Below, piece after piece: positions 26,872 to 36,708 of a stretch of DNA of 64,000 bases. Location: assembly GCF_000934725.1 (NCBI RefSeq), contig NZ_JYNS01000003.1:234513-298512 (forward strand), in the 5' to 3' direction. The translations under genes and the position numbers were made by a program. The notes beneath the pieces were generated by a model. That model did not search any database and was not told the origin of the DNA. It saw only the letters and a program-made list of their open reading frames with translations. This stretch comes from Methyloterricola oryzae. GTDB taxonomy: Bacteria; Pseudomonadota; Gammaproteobacteria; Methylococcales; Methylococcaceae. Position 1 is the first letter of the stretch; each line of letters opens with the position of its first letter.

Positions 26872-27854
26872 GCCGGCACCCGCAAGGCATCCACCAGCGC
26901 GCGCATGTCCTGCGGCAGATCCACCTGCCACTGGCACCATTCCCCGCTGCGTGGGTGCTCCAGGCCGAGCACCTGGGCATGCAGGGCCTGACGCCGGAAG
27001 CCGCGAATCACCTCGGCCGCGGCTTCGCCGCAGCCGGCCGGCAGCTTGAGGCGGCCGCCGTACACCGGATCGCCCAGCAAGGGATGATGGATATGGCTCA
27101 TGTGCACGCGGATCTGGTGGGTGCGCCCGGTCTCCAGCTTCACTCGCGCCAAGGTATGCCCCAGCAGCCGATCCTCGATGCGGTAATGGGTAATAGCCTC
27201 ACGCCCGCCCTCGCGCACGGCAAAGCGCTTGCGGTCGCTGGGATGACGGCCGATCGGCGCGTCGACGGTGCCGCCCGCCGTGATGAAGCCCTGCAACAGC
27301 GCCAGATATTCGCGGTGGATGCTGCGCGCCTGTAACTGTTCCACCAAGGCGTGATGGGCCTGGAGGGTCTTGGCCACCATCAGGATGCCGCTGGTGTCCT
27401 TGTCGATGCGATGCACGATGCCCGCCCTTGGCACACCCGCCAGGCTGGGCGCATGGTGCAGCAGGGCGTTCTGCAGGGTGCCGTCACGATGCCCCGCCGC
27501 CGGGTGCACCACCAGGCCGGCGGGCTTGTTGACGATCAACACGCTGTCATCCTCGTAGACGATGTCCAGCGGGATGTCCTGGGGCTGGCAGTCGGAATCC
27601 AGTTCCACCTCGGCGCGCAGTTCGACCTGCTCGCCGCCGAACACCTTGTCCTTGGGCGCCAGGCTGCGGCCGTCCACCGCCACATGGCCGCTTCGTATCC
27701 AGCTCTGCAGCTTGCTGCGCGAGAAATCGGGAAAAATCTCCGCCAAGGCCTGATCCAGCCTCAATCCCGCGAGCTCCGCGGGCACATCGGCGACCATGAG
27801 CTCTCCCTGCTCCTCATCATCGTCCACGGCTGTCGGTTCTCTCATCGTTGCCAA
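26868..27854 (-). CDS. rluD: 23S rRNA pseudouridine synthase RluD
   Basis: A 328-residue enzyme. An N-terminal S4 RNA-binding domain (residues 20-85, LRLDQALAEIFPDFSRSKLQ) is followed by the RluA-type catalytic domain with the Asp in HRIDKDTSGILMVAKT. RluD converts U1911, U1915 and U1917 in helix 69 of 23S rRNA. It is divergent from bamD with 101 bp between, the same arrangement as in E. coli, and overlaps pgeF downstream. Confidence 0.93.
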   Translation of the reverse strand: MATMREPTAVDDDEEQGELMVADVPAELAGLRLDQALAEIFPDFSRSKLQSWIRSGHVAVDGRSLAPKDKVFGGEQVELRAEVELDSDCQPQDIPLDIVYEDDSVLIVNKPAGLVVHPAAGHRDGTLQNALLHHAPSLAGVPRAGIVHRIDKDTSGILMVAKTLQAHHALVEQLQARSIHREYLALLQGFITAGGTVDAPIGRHPSDRKRFAVREGGREAITHYRIEDRLLGHTLARVKLETGRTHQIRVHMSHIHHPLLGDPVYGGRLKLPAGCGEAAAEVIRGFRRQALHAQVLGLEHPRSGEWCQWQVDLPQDMRALVDALRVPA

Positions 27855-27920
27855 AGGCTTTTGTGCGCCACGGGGGCTTTCAGTGTTGCGCCGCTCCGGT
27901 CGGCCATCCGCCGGAATCTA

Positions 27921-27947
27921 TTGGCTGGGCGTATTTCCGGGTATACT
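27921..27947 (+). promoter_or_regulatory. Putative bamD promoter, TTGGCT-N15-TATACT
   Basis: TTGGCT (27921-27926) and TATACT (27942-27947) are 15 bp apart. The predicted start lies only one to three bases before the bamD ATG, and no Shine-Dalgarno is visible, so the mRNA may be leaderless. Confidence 0.45.
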
Positions 27948-27955
27948 CGGGCGCC

Positions 27956-28804
27956 ATGATGCAAGCCCTTCTTACGATCCCGCAAACCTTGCGCCTCCTC
28001 CTGATCCTACCGCTGCTGGCCGCGCTGCTGGCCGCCTGTTCCAGCGAACCCGGCAAGGAGGACGAGCAGGCCGACTGGACGGCAGAGCAGTTATACAATG
28101 AAGCCAAGAAGGCATTGACCGGGAAAAGTTACGAGAAGGCCATCAAGCTGTACGAGAAGCTCGAGGCCCGCTACCCATTCGGCAATTATGCCACGCAGGC
28201 GCAAGTCGATGTCGCCTATGCCTACTACAAGAACAGCGAGCCGGACTCGGCTATCGCAGCGGTGGACCGGTTCATCAAGCTGAACCCCACCCACCCGCAC
28301 GTGGACTATGCCTACTATCTGCGAGGATTGGTGAATTATAACCGAGGCATCGGCTTTATCGACCGTTTCCTGCCCACGGATTCATCCCAACGCGACCCCG
28401 GTTCCGCACGCGATGCCCTGAAGGACTTCGACGAACTCATCGCCAAGTTCCCCAACAGCAAGTATGCCGATGACAGCCGACTACGGGTCACCGCCCTGCG
28501 CAATAATCTGGCCATGTATGAAATCCATGTGGCGGACTTTTACATGCGCCGGGGCGCCTATGTTGCGGCGGCGCGTCGCTGCTCGGAAGTGCTACAGAAA
28601 TACGGCGGCACCCAGGCCATGCCGCAGGCGCTGCAAATCATGGAGCAGGCCTACCGCAAGCTCGATCTGAATGACATGGCCGATGACGCGGCAAGGGTTT
28701 ACGCCCTCAACTACGGTCCCAGTTCGCAGGGCCGTGCGGCGGTCAAGGCCCACGATCTGACACCGGCGGAAAAGGTCTGGGACTTCATCGGCCTAGACCG
28801 CTAA
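27956..28804 (+). CDS. bamD: Outer membrane assembly lipoprotein BamD
   Basis: A 282-residue lipoprotein. The signal peptide ends in the lipobox LLAAC with Cys28. The mature protein has TPR repeats (YNEAKKALTGKSYEKAIKLY, YATQAQVDVAYAYYKNSEPD, VDYAYYLRGLVNYNRGIGF) typical of BamD/ComL. It is an essential part of the BAM complex that folds outer-membrane barrels. Two adjacent ATGs (27956, 27959) are possible starts. A longer frame from 27848 lacks a signal peptide at its start and is rejected. Confidence 0.93.
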   Translation: MMQALLTIPQTLRLLLILPLLAALLAACSSEPGKEDEQADWTAEQLYNEAKKALTGKSYEKAIKLYEKLEARYPFGNYATQAQVDVAYAYYKNSEPDSAIAAVDRFIKLNPTHPHVDYAYYLRGLVNYNRGIGFIDRFLPTDSSQRDPGSARDALKDFDELIAKFPNSKYADDSRLRVTALRNNLAMYEIHVADFYMRRGAYVAAARRCSEVLQKYGGTQAMPQALQIMEQAYRKLDLNDMADDAARVYALNYGPSSQGRAAVKAHDLTPAEKVWDFIGLDR

Positions 28805-28832
28805 ATCGAAAACCCAGGAATCAGGCTTCAGG

Positions 28833-29783
28833 ATGACGCAGAACACCCAAACCGCAGAACCGGTCGACGTCCTTTGCGTCGGCCATGCCTCCTACGATCT
28901 GATCTTCAGCATCCCCCACCATCCCGCCTCGGACGAGAAACTGTTCGCCCAGGACTTCTGCGCCTTCGGCGGCGGACCGGCAGCGAATGCCGCGGTGCTG
29001 GTGGCACGGCTTGGCCTGAAGGCCGCTTTCGCCGGCTACCTGGGCGACGACCTGTACGGCGACCGCCACCTGGCCGAACTGCAAGCCGAGGGGGTGCAGA
29101 CCCGCTGGGTCGTGCGCGGTCCCGCGCCCACCCCGCTATCAGCCATTCTGGTCAAGCCCGACGGCAGCCGCTCGCTGATCAATTACAAGGGTCAGACCGA
29201 ACCCCTGCCGTCCGAAGCCCTTGTTTTTGATGACCTCAATGCCCGGACGATTCTCTTCGACGGGCACGAACCGGCCATCTCCGTTGCTTTGGCCCTGCGC
29301 GCACGCGCACTGGGAATTCCCACCGTGCTTGACGCGGGCTCGCTCCATGCAGGCACCCAGGCCCTCATGGGCAGGGTGGACTATCTGGTGGCATCGGAGA
29401 AATTCGCCGCTCAGTTCTCTGGCGCGGCCGATCCGCAAGCCGCCTTGTGGCGTTTGTCAGAAATCGCGCCTGCGGTGGTGATCACCCTGGGCGAGCGCGG
29501 GCTGATCTGGCACCAGAACGGCAGAAGCGGGGCTCTGGCGGCCTATCCCATTCATGCCACCGACACCACGGGCGCAGGTGACGCTTTCCACGGCGCGTTT
29601 GCCGCGGCGCTCTGCGAAGGCATGGGCTGGCGGGAAATCCTACTGACTGCCAGCGCCGCCGGCGCACTGTGCTGCACGCATACGGGGGCCCGCCCGGGGA
29701 TGCCCACGGCCATCGAGGTGGCCAACTTCCTGGAACGCTTCGCGGCGCCGCCGGAAAACGCCGTGCAGGGGCGGAGTTCGTAG
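28833..29783 (+). CDS. PfkB family carbohydrate kinase
   Basis: A 316-residue ribokinase-like sugar kinase. The N-terminal signature is FGGGPAANAAVLVARLGLKA (about residues 48-67), and the C-terminal anion-hole motif is ATDTTGAGDAFHGAFAAAL with the catalytic Asp, near residues 245-263. Substrate unknown; ribokinase, fructokinase and related enzymes share these motifs. It starts 28 bp after bamD. Confidence 0.88.
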   Translation: MTQNTQTAEPVDVLCVGHASYDLIFSIPHHPASDEKLFAQDFCAFGGGPAANAAVLVARLGLKAAFAGYLGDDLYGDRHLAELQAEGVQTRWVVRGPAPTPLSAILVKPDGSRSLINYKGQTEPLPSEALVFDDLNARTILFDGHEPAISVALALRARALGIPTVLDAGSLHAGTQALMGRVDYLVASEKFAAQFSGAADPQAALWRLSEIAPAVVITLGERGLIWHQNGRSGALAAYPIHATDTTGAGDAFHGAFAAALCEGMGWREILLTASAAGALCCTHTGARPGMPTAIEVANFLERFAAPPENAVQGRSS

Positions 29784-30240
29784 CCTCGTGGGAGTCTTTC
29801 GCGCCCACGTTCCAGGCAGCAAGCAGGGAGCGTCACGTCTGCGGGGCAGCGTCCCCTGCATTTGTCAAGTACAGGGGGTTGACAGGGGCACGTTCCCATA
29901 TTAGTAATGGGGAAAAGGAGTGAACTTGCTCCACACATGCGCGTCAGCCCATTACCGTTTTGGAGCGAAAGGAAATTGGCGCAGGCAATACGTCAGCACG
30001 GGAAAATCCGGGCGGGAGGCCCCCTGAGTTCGGCCCACGTGGAATTTATGTCTCTCGGCCGGGGCTAATGGCTGGAGTTACGGCTGATAAGGTTTTGGTT
30101 ACGTAAAGGTCTGAAAAAAGCCTAAGTCGAATCGGGTCTCCCCAGGAGACCGATCATCAGTGCTCGGTTTATGTGCCATTGATCGAGTAACAGGTGCAGT
30201 CTACCGCAATGGCGCGAATGCAGAGGCAGGGTTTTTTTCG
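29784..30240. other. Long leader before the RRM protein gene
   Basis: About 450 bp without a credible gene. TTGACA at 29879-29884 is a perfect -35; AT-rich sequence about 15-17 bp later (TATTAG/TAGTAA) could serve as -10. The region also has a strong hairpin (GGTCTCC/GGAGACC, about 30137-30153). If the promoter is real, the RRM mRNA has a leader of over 300 bases. Confidence 0.4.
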
Positions 30241-30534
30241 ATGAACATTTACGTAGGAAACTTATCCTATCAGGTTACCAGCGACGAGCTGCGCAAGGCG
30301 TTTGAACAGTTTGGTGAAGTATCTTCCGCGAATGTGGTGACGGACAAGTTCACCGGCCAATCCAAGGGGTTCGGATTTGTGGAAATGCCCAATCAGGCCA
30401 ATGGCGAAGCCGCCATCAAGCAGATGGACGGCGCCGATCTCAAGGGCCGCAATATCCGGGTCAACGAGGCTCGGCCGCGGGCCGAAGGCGGCTCATCGGG
30501 TCCCCGCCGGGCAGGAGGGCCCAAGCGTTTTTGA
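30241..30534 (+). CDS. RNA-binding protein, single RRM domain
   Basis: A 97-residue protein with one RRM: RNP2 is IYVGNL (residues 3-8) and RNP1 is KGFGFVEM (about 42-49). A short Gly/Arg-rich tail (GGSSGPRRAGGPKRF) follows, as in cyanobacterial and proteobacterial Rbp proteins linked to cold or RNA stability. The start is set at ATG 30241, where the RRM begins; the frame runs upstream to 30160 without RRM-like sequence. AGGG lies about ten bases before, separated by seven T residues. Confidence 0.92.
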   Translation: MNIYVGNLSYQVTSDELRKAFEQFGEVSSANVVTDKFTGQSKGFGFVEMPNQANGEAAIKQMDGADLKGRNIRVNEARPRAEGGSSGPRRAGGPKRF

Positions 30535-30550
30535 TCGACCACACTCCGAA

Positions 30551-30605
30551 GCTTCAGCCGCCGCCCTGATCGACCGATGGCGCGACGGCTGAAGCCTCTT
30601 TCTCG
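30551..30605 (+). terminator. Putative terminator after RRM gene
   Basis: GCTTCAGCCG (30551-30560) and CGGCTGAAGC (30586-30595) form a perfect ten-base stem with a 25-base loop, followed by CTCTTTCTC. Confidence 0.55.
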
Positions 30606-30642
30606 TCACCGCCCGTTCGGCAGCCTCACAACAGCCCGGCCG

Positions 30643-31527
30643 TCACACCAAGGCCCGACCGGTGAGCCGCTCCAGCAGACGCACCGGCGCGCTTGAAGGA
30701 TCTTCCAGACCCTCCGCCTCCAGATAAAATGTCTGCTCCAACAGAAACTGCCCGGAACTTACCGCGTGCTGGACCTGGTCGCTGTAGACCACCCAGCTAG
30801 AGCCTGGCGGGAAGTCGCAGGTTCTTTGCGGCGAGCGCAGCTGATAATCAACGTCGCATTTCCCCAGATCGTGCAGTTGCAGCATGATGTGGTCGTACTC
30901 GGTGCGAAGCGCTTTGGTCAGCCCGAGGGCTCTCATCAACCTGGCCGACGCGGCTGAATAGCGTCCCACTTTCGGCAGGAAGCGCCGAGCGAGATTTTCG
31001 AAGGGTTCGCCCACACGCCATACTCTTGGCTCATACCCCGGGTTCACATTGGTGAACACGCGCAGGAGCCTGCGCCCGCCTGTCGGATTGGACGGGAAGG
31101 CGTCCACATGCAGGCGCGTGTCGTCCTTGCGCCAGCTGGTCTGGCGCTCAGCCACCGCATAAGGGCGATAGGAGGTAAAGCCGCGGATCAATCGCCCGCG
31201 ATATACGGGAAACAACTGCCGGGCCAGGTTTTCCGCGCACTGCGCGAAGCGCTCCAGCATTCCGCCGAGCAGCGCCAGGTCTTCCGCGGCCCCCTGGCAA
31301 CCGCGCAGCTCGGCAGTCGCTCCACGTCCGCGCAGGCTGATGTTCTTGGCCTTGCCGTCGGACCAGCGCTCGGACAGGAACTTCTCCTCATGGGCACCCA
31401 CCTCAAACCGCAACCTGGGGAAAAACAGCAAACGCCCGGCTTCCAATTGCGCCTCCAGACCATCGCCGGCCGGCACGTCTCGATTCCATTCCTCGGTCGC
31501 GTACTCCTGTATGACCTGACTCAACAT
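30643..31527 (-). CDS. kdoO: Kdo 3-hydroxylase (Kdo2-lipid A dioxygenase)
   Basis: A 294-residue Fe(II)/2-oxoglutarate-dependent oxygenase of the Kdo_hydroxy family. The iron ligands are probably His140 and Asp142 in RLHVDAFPSNPTGG and His254 in SDQVQHAVSSG, with the 2-oxoglutarate site nearby. KdoO converts the outer Kdo of LPS to Ko by adding a 3-hydroxyl, which makes the core more acid-resistant. It agrees with the msbA and O-antigen ligase genes elsewhere in the window. It stands alone and convergent with the RRM gene. Confidence 0.87.
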   Translation of the reverse strand: MLSQVIQEYATEEWNRDVPAGDGLEAQLEAGRLLFFPRLRFEVGAHEEKFLSERWSDGKAKNISLRGRGATAELRGCQGAAEDLALLGGMLERFAQCAENLARQLFPVYRGRLIRGFTSYRPYAVAERQTSWRKDDTRLHVDAFPSNPTGGRRLLRVFTNVNPGYEPRVWRVGEPFENLARRFLPKVGRYSAASARLMRALGLTKALRTEYDHIMLQLHDLGKCDVDYQLRSPQRTCDFPPGSSWVVYSDQVQHAVSSGQFLLEQTFYLEAEGLEDPSSAPVRLLERLTGRALV

Positions 31528-31683
31528 GAGTGCCTCCTATTGGGTTATCCTGATGGCAGCGGAATATAGCAGGCGGGGAAACACCATGCCATCTGCATTC
31601 TTGCCAAGCTGTCCGCCCGGTGCCTGCAACGGATACAGGTGCTTGTTTCGAGTCCGATCCAAGGCGACAATCAGCCCACACCG

Positions 31684-34062
31684 ATGGCCTCTTCACAGTT
31701 CTCCAAGGACTTCGCCTCGCACGCACCGCCGGGTCCGCCGCCGGTTTCCGGGTTCGTGCGCCGCTTGCTTGCGATCCTCCCGGGGCTGATTTTGCTTGTT
31801 GGCAGCACGGCGGCCTGGCAACAGTCTTCGCTCCTGCGGGAGCGCGAGATGCGGGCTTACTCGGACCGTCTCACTCTCAACCTGAATGAGATCACCATCA
31901 GCCTTACCTACCGCCTCAAGGCCAATGTGCAGATTTTGCGCGGGGTAGCCGGCCTGTTCGCCGCCAGCCGTTCGGTCAGCCGCGAGGAATTCGCCGCCTA
32001 TGTGCACAGTCTCGGCGTGGCGGAAAACTATCCGGGCATCCAGGGTATCGGATTCTCCGAGTGGATCGCACCCGCAGAGAAGGCCCGCCACATCGAGCGC
32101 CTGCGCGGCGAGGGCTATGCCGACTACGTCATCCGGCCTAGCGGCGAACGGGACGGCTATTCCGCCATCATCTACCTGGAGCCCTTCGACTGGCGCAACC
32201 GGCGCGCATTCGGCTACGACATGTGGTCAGAGCCGGTGCGCAGGGCCGCCATGGCCCGCGCCCGAGACGAAGGGCGCGCGGCCATGACCCGGAAAGTGAC
32301 TTTGGTGCAGGAAACCGAGCAGGACGTGCAGGCCGGTTTTCTCATCTATGTGCCCGTTTACCGTGGCGGAATTCCCAACGACGCGGTGGAGACCCGGCGT
32401 GCCGCGCTACGGGGGTGGGCCTATTCGCCCCTGCGCGTGGATGACCTGATCAACAATTTCATGACCGCGGAGCATCCCGGCCACGTCCAGGGACTGACCC
32501 TGAAGATCTACGATGGCGCGGAGCAGGACGAGGCTCATCTCATGTATTCCTCGCCGGCCAATGCCTTGCCCGACGGACCGATCATCACGACCGGGCTGCA
32601 GTTTGAGGGCAGCGTCTGGACCATCGTCGCGCGCCCCGGGCCAAGCGCCGAACCCCTGGAAACCGGGCGCAGCGACATGGTGCTGGCCGGCGGTCTGCTG
32701 CTCACCCTCGCCCTCACCCTACTGACCCTCATCCTTACTCGCAGCCACGCCCGCGTCGCGGCAGCCCTGCGTGAAACGGCGAAAGCCAATCGCAGTCTGG
32801 CCGAAAAGGAAACCCTGCTGCGCACCATCTACGACAGTTCCAACGTGGCCATCTTCCTGCTTGACCTGGGAGGACGCATCACCCACGCCAATCAGCGCAT
32901 GGGCGAAATGTTCACCTGTCCCTTGACCCGGCTGGTCGGCAGCCCGTACTCCGATCTGGAACAGCCCGACGAGCGAGGCGACGGCCTTCCTCCCTTACTT
33001 GAGCTGTTCAAGCAAGGCAAGGCGTCCATCCAGTTTGAGCGCCGCTACCGCAGACTCAGGGATGACTCGGAATTCTGGGGGATGCTCACCGGCCGGCCCA
33101 TCGCCAACCCAGAGGGCAATACCATCAGCCTGGTGGGCGTGATAGCCGATATCAGCCAATTGAAGAAGACCGAGGCCGCCATGCATCTGGCGCGCACCGT
33201 GTTCGATCATTGCTCGGAAGGCATCATCGTCACCGATGCCAAGAACCGCATCGTTTCCGTCAACCCGGCTTTCACCCGTATCACCGGGTTTCCGGCGGAG
33301 GATGTGATGGGCCAGGATCCGCGCAAATTGGCCTCAGGGGCCCACAGCAAGGAGTTCTTCCGCGACATGTGGCGCTCGCTTCGGCAAACGGGGCGCTGGG
33401 AGGGCGAGTTGTGGAACCGCAAGCGCGACGGGACCGTGTTCCCCGAACTGCTTTCGGTCAGTCGCGTCCTCGACACGCAAGGACGCACCGCCAATTACGT
33501 CGGCATCTTCCAGGACATCACCGCTCGGCGGCAAGCCGAGGATCGCATCCGCGAACTGGCCCACCACGATTACCTGACGGGATTGCCCAACCGGGCCTTC
33601 TTCGTCGACCATCTGGATCAAGCGCTGGCGCTGGCACGCCGCTATGACCGCCGCCTGGCCGTGCTGTTCCTGGACCTGGATCGCTTCAAGCCGGTGAACG
33701 ATACCTACGGCCACAATGCCGGCGATGCGGTCCTGTGCGCGGTGGCGCGCCGCCTGAAAGCCTCGGTGCGCGCCTCCGACGTGCTCTGCCGGCAAGGGGG
33801 CGACGAGTTCCTGATCCTGGTGCCAGAATTCAGGGATTGCGCGCAACTGGAAGAACTCGCCAACAAGCTGGTCAATACCCTGCGCCAGCCCATCACCTGG
33901 AACGAGCACCAGTTCAGCATCGGCTGCAGCATCGGCATTGCCACCTACCCGGAATGCGGCGATGACGAAGACAAGCTGATCCAGTGCGCCGACGCCGCCA
34001 TGTACCGCGCCAAGGACGATAAGGAGAGGCACGTAGCCCTCGCAACCGGGCCGCTGCCTTGA
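31684..34062 (+). CDS. CHASE/PAS/GGDEF membrane diguanylate cyclase
   Basis: A 792-residue protein. A first membrane helix (about residues 22-45) and a second (about 340-362, VLAGGLLLTLALTLLTLILT) bracket a periplasmic CHASE domain of about 290 residues (FSEWIAPAEKARHIERLRGE, GYDMWSEPVRR). Two PAS domains (about 375-620) and a GGDEF domain with intact GGDEF near residue 705 follow; no EAL is present. It probably makes c-di-GMP in response to an external small ligand. ATG 31684 gives the expected short N-terminal tail; a TTG at 31639 would add 15 residues. Confidence 0.9.
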   Translation: MASSQFSKDFASHAPPGPPPVSGFVRRLLAILPGLILLVGSTAAWQQSSLLREREMRAYSDRLTLNLNEITISLTYRLKANVQILRGVAGLFAASRSVSREEFAAYVHSLGVAENYPGIQGIGFSEWIAPAEKARHIERLRGEGYADYVIRPSGERDGYSAIIYLEPFDWRNRRAFGYDMWSEPVRRAAMARARDEGRAAMTRKVTLVQETEQDVQAGFLIYVPVYRGGIPNDAVETRRAALRGWAYSPLRVDDLINNFMTAEHPGHVQGLTLKIYDGAEQDEAHLMYSSPANALPDGPIITTGLQFEGSVWTIVARPGPSAEPLETGRSDMVLAGGLLLTLALTLLTLILTRSHARVAAALRETAKANRSLAEKETLLRTIYDSSNVAIFLLDLGGRITHANQRMGEMFTCPLTRLVGSPYSDLEQPDERGDGLPPLLELFKQGKASIQFERRYRRLRDDSEFWGMLTGRPIANPEGNTISLVGVIADISQLKKTEAAMHLARTVFDHCSEGIIVTDAKNRIVSVNPAFTRITGFPAEDVMGQDPRKLASGAHSKEFFRDMWRSLRQTGRWEGELWNRKRDGTVFPELLSVSRVLDTQGRTANYVGIFQDITARRQAEDRIRELAHHDYLTGLPNRAFFVDHLDQALALARRYDRRLAVLFLDLDRFKPVNDTYGHNAGDAVLCAVARRLKASVRASDVLCRQGGDEFLILVPEFRDCAQLEELANKLVNTLRQPITWNEHQFSIGCSIGIATYPECGDDEDKLIQCADAAMYRAKDDKERHVALATGPLP

Positions 34063-34090
34063 CGGCCCCGCGCGCCGCGACGGGAAGCGC

Positions 34091-35710
34091 CTAGGGCAGG
34101 CCGCCGCAGGTGATGGGATAGCGCCGGTCGCGGCCGAATGCGCGGCGGCTGATCTTGACCCCGGGAGGCGCCTGCCGGCGCTTGTATTCGTTGCGGTCCA
34201 CCAAACGCTTCACCCGCAGCACGTCGGCCTCGGCAAAACCGGCGGCAATGATGTCGGCCACCGAGCGGTCCTCCTCGATGTAAAGGGACAGGATGGGATC
34301 GAGCACCGCATAGGGCGGCAGAGAATCCTCGTCCTTCTGGTCCGGCGCCAGTTCCGCCGAGGGCGGACGCTCCAGCACTCGCTGCGGGATCACGGGCGAC
34401 AGGCTGTTGCGGTATTCCGCCAGGCGATAGACCAGCAGCTTGGGCACGTCCTTGAGCGGCGCGAAACCGCCGGCCATGTCGCCGTAAAGGGTGGCGTAGC
34501 CTACGCTCATCTCGCTCTTGTTACCGGTGGTGAGCAAGATCCTTCCGCGCTTGTTGGAAAAGGCCATGAGCAGCACCCCACGGCAGCGGGCCTGGATGTT
34601 CTCCTCGGTGGTGTCCGGGGGCAGGCCGCGGAAGCTCTCTTCCAGCAGCGTGGTGAAAGCCTGGAACGCCGGCTCGATGGGGATCAGATGATGGGCCACG
34701 CCCAGGGCCTCGGCCTCCAGGCGGGCGTCCTCGACGCTCATGTCGGCGGTATAGCGCGAGGGCATGAGCAGGGCCTCCACGCTCTCGGCGCCCAGTGCGT
34801 CCACCGCCAGTGCCAGGGTGAGAGCGGAATCGATGCCGCCGGACAAGCCCAGCACCGCGCCCTTGAACCCGTTCTTGCGCACGTAATCGCGGATACCCAA
34901 AACCAGCGCTTCATAAACGCCGGCCACTTCATCCAGGGGCGGGGTAATGGGTTGCTGCACCGGCACCAGCCGGCCAGCCTCGGAGGCGAATTCCACGCAG
35001 TGCAGCGACTCGGCGAACTCGTCTCCCCGCCAGATCACCTGCCCCTGCCCGTCCATGACGAAGGATGCGCCGTCGAACACCAGTTCGTCCTGCCCGCCCA
35101 CCAGGTTGGCATAGATGATAGGCACGCCGGTCACGGTGATGCGTTCCCGCACCGCCGCTTCCCGTTCGGCGGTCTTGCCGATATGGTAGGGGGAGGCGTT
35201 CAGATTGAGCACCAGCCGGGCGCCGGCCCGCACCGCTTGGTCGACGATGCCCGGCACCCAGACATCCTCGCAGATGCTCAGGCCGACGGCGTGGCCGCCC
35301 AATTCGAAAACGCAGGGCTCGTGCCCGGCGGTGAAATATCGCTTCTCGTCGAATACCCCGTAGTTAGGCAGCGCCTGCTTGCGGTACAGCGCCTGGACCT
35401 GCCCTCCCTGCAGCAGCGCGGCGCTGTTGTAGAGTTGGCCGCCCAGGCGCTCGGGGAAGCCCAGCACGACGCTGATGCCCTCTATGCTGGCTGCCAGATC
35501 CAGCAGCGCCGCCTCCACGCGCTCCAGGAAATCGCGTCGGAACAGCAGGTCTTCCGGAGGATAGCCGGTCAGGGTCAGCTCCGGAAACACCACGGCCTGG
35601 GCCCGGAGCCGGTCCCTGGCTTCGGCGGCCAGTTGCGCGACGCGCGCCGCATTGGATTCGACGGCGCCGACGAGGAGGTTGCATTGAGCGATGGCGATGC
35701 GAAGGTTCAC
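34091..35710 (-). CDS. nadE: Glutamine-dependent NAD+ synthetase
   Basis: A 539-residue fused enzyme. The N-terminal nitrilase-type glutaminase domain (1-250) has Glu in FPELTLTGYPPEDLL, Lys in KQALPNYGVFDEKRYF and the nucleophile Cys in LSICEDVWVPG. The C-terminal synthetase domain has the ATP P-loop GLSGGIDSALTLALAVD and later GNKSEMSVGYATLYGDMAGG. It amidates deamido-NAD with glutamine as nitrogen source, the last step of NAD biosynthesis. It lies upstream of no clear partner; sucD is 111 bp away on the same strand. Confidence 0.94.
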   Translation of the reverse strand: MNLRIAIAQCNLLVGAVESNAARVAQLAAEARDRLRAQAVVFPELTLTGYPPEDLLFRRDFLERVEAALLDLAASIEGISVVLGFPERLGGQLYNSAALLQGGQVQALYRKQALPNYGVFDEKRYFTAGHEPCVFELGGHAVGLSICEDVWVPGIVDQAVRAGARLVLNLNASPYHIGKTAEREAAVRERITVTGVPIIYANLVGGQDELVFDGASFVMDGQGQVIWRGDEFAESLHCVEFASEAGRLVPVQQPITPPLDEVAGVYEALVLGIRDYVRKNGFKGAVLGLSGGIDSALTLALAVDALGAESVEALLMPSRYTADMSVEDARLEAEALGVAHHLIPIEPAFQAFTTLLEESFRGLPPDTTEENIQARCRGVLLMAFSNKRGRILLTTGNKSEMSVGYATLYGDMAGGFAPLKDVPKLLVYRLAEYRNSLSPVIPQRVLERPPSAELAPDQKDEDSLPPYAVLDPILSLYIEEDRSVADIIAAGFAEADVLRVKRLVDRNEYKRRQAPPGVKISRRAFGRDRRYPITCGGLP

Positions 35711-35821
35711 TGGAATGATCGTGAAGGGTTTGTACTTGGAACCCGGCCGGAGCTATGGGTTCCCGGTCGGTGAAGTGGAAGGCGGCGACGGCCGCCCGGA
35801 TTATCCTGCGCAGTGCCGGCC

Positions 35822-36691
35822 TCAAGCCAGGCACTGGGCCATGCGGGCTCCCATCCGGGCCGGGGAATCGACGATCTCAACCCCAGCGGCCTTGAGCGCG
35901 GCGAACTTGCCCTTGGCCGTGCCCTTGCCGCCGGTGACGATGGCGCCGGCATGCCCCATGCGCTTGCCTGGCGGCGCCGTGGTACCGGCGATGTAGCCCA
36001 CCACCGGCTTGCTGACATGGGCCTTGATGTACTCCGCTGCCTCTTCCTCGGCGCTGCCGCCAATCTCCCCCACCATGATGATGCCGCGGGTCTGCGGGTC
36101 CGCTTCGAACAGCGCCAGTACGTCGATGAACTCCAGGCCGTGGATGGGATCGCCGCCGATGCCAACGCAGGTGCTCTGTCCCAGACCCGCGCGGGTGGTC
36201 TGGTGCACCGCCTCGTAGGTCAAGGTGCCGGAGCGCGACACCACCCCGATGCAGCCGGGCTGATGGATGAAGCCGGGCATGATGCCGATCTTGCACTGGC
36301 CCGGCGTGATCAGCCCGGGGCAGTTGGGTCCGATGAGGCGCGCGCCGGTGGAACGCAAGGCCGCCTTGACCCGCAACATATGCAGTACCGGGATGCCTTC
36401 GGTGATGCAGACGATCAGTTCGATACCGGCGTCCGCTGCTTCCAGGATGGCGTCCGCGGCGAAGGGCGGCGGAACATAGATCATGCTGGCGGTGGCGCCG
36501 GTCGCGTCGACCGCCTGCCGCACCGTGTCAAATACCGGCAGGTCCAGATGAGTCTGGCCGCCGCGGCCGGGCGTGACGCCGCCCACCAGTTGCGTGCCGT
36601 ATTCCAGGCACTGCTGGGAATGGAAGGTCGCCTGCTTGCCGGTGAAGCCCTGGCAGATGACCCGGGTGTTGCTATCGATCAAGATGCTCAT
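35822..36691 (-). CDS. sucD: Succinate-CoA ligase alpha subunit
   Basis: A 289-residue CoA-binding subunit. Motifs are [19 protein letters not shown] near 16-34, [30 protein letters not shown], and the active-site phosphohistidine in MGHAGAIV near residue 248. With SucC it interconverts succinyl-CoA and succinate in the TCA cycle. Some methylotrophs use a close paralog, malate-CoA ligase, which sequence inspection alone cannot fully exclude. It lies 17 bp after sucC. Confidence 0.92.
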   Translation of the reverse strand: MSILIDSNTRVICQGFTGKQATFHSQQCLEYGTQLVGGVTPGRGGQTHLDLPVFDTVRQAVDATGATASMIYVPPPFAADAILEAADAGIELIVCITEGIPVLHMLRVKAALRSTGARLIGPNCPGLITPGQCKIGIMPGFIHQPGCIGVVSRSGTLTYEAVHQTTRAGLGQSTCVGIGGDPIHGLEFIDVLALFEADPQTRGIIMVGEIGGSAEEEAAEYIKAHVSKPVVGYIAGTTAPPGKRMGHAGAIVTGGKGTAKGKFAALKAAGVEIVDSPARMGARMAQCLA

Positions 36692-36708
36692 GGAGATCCC
36701 AGTGAAAT

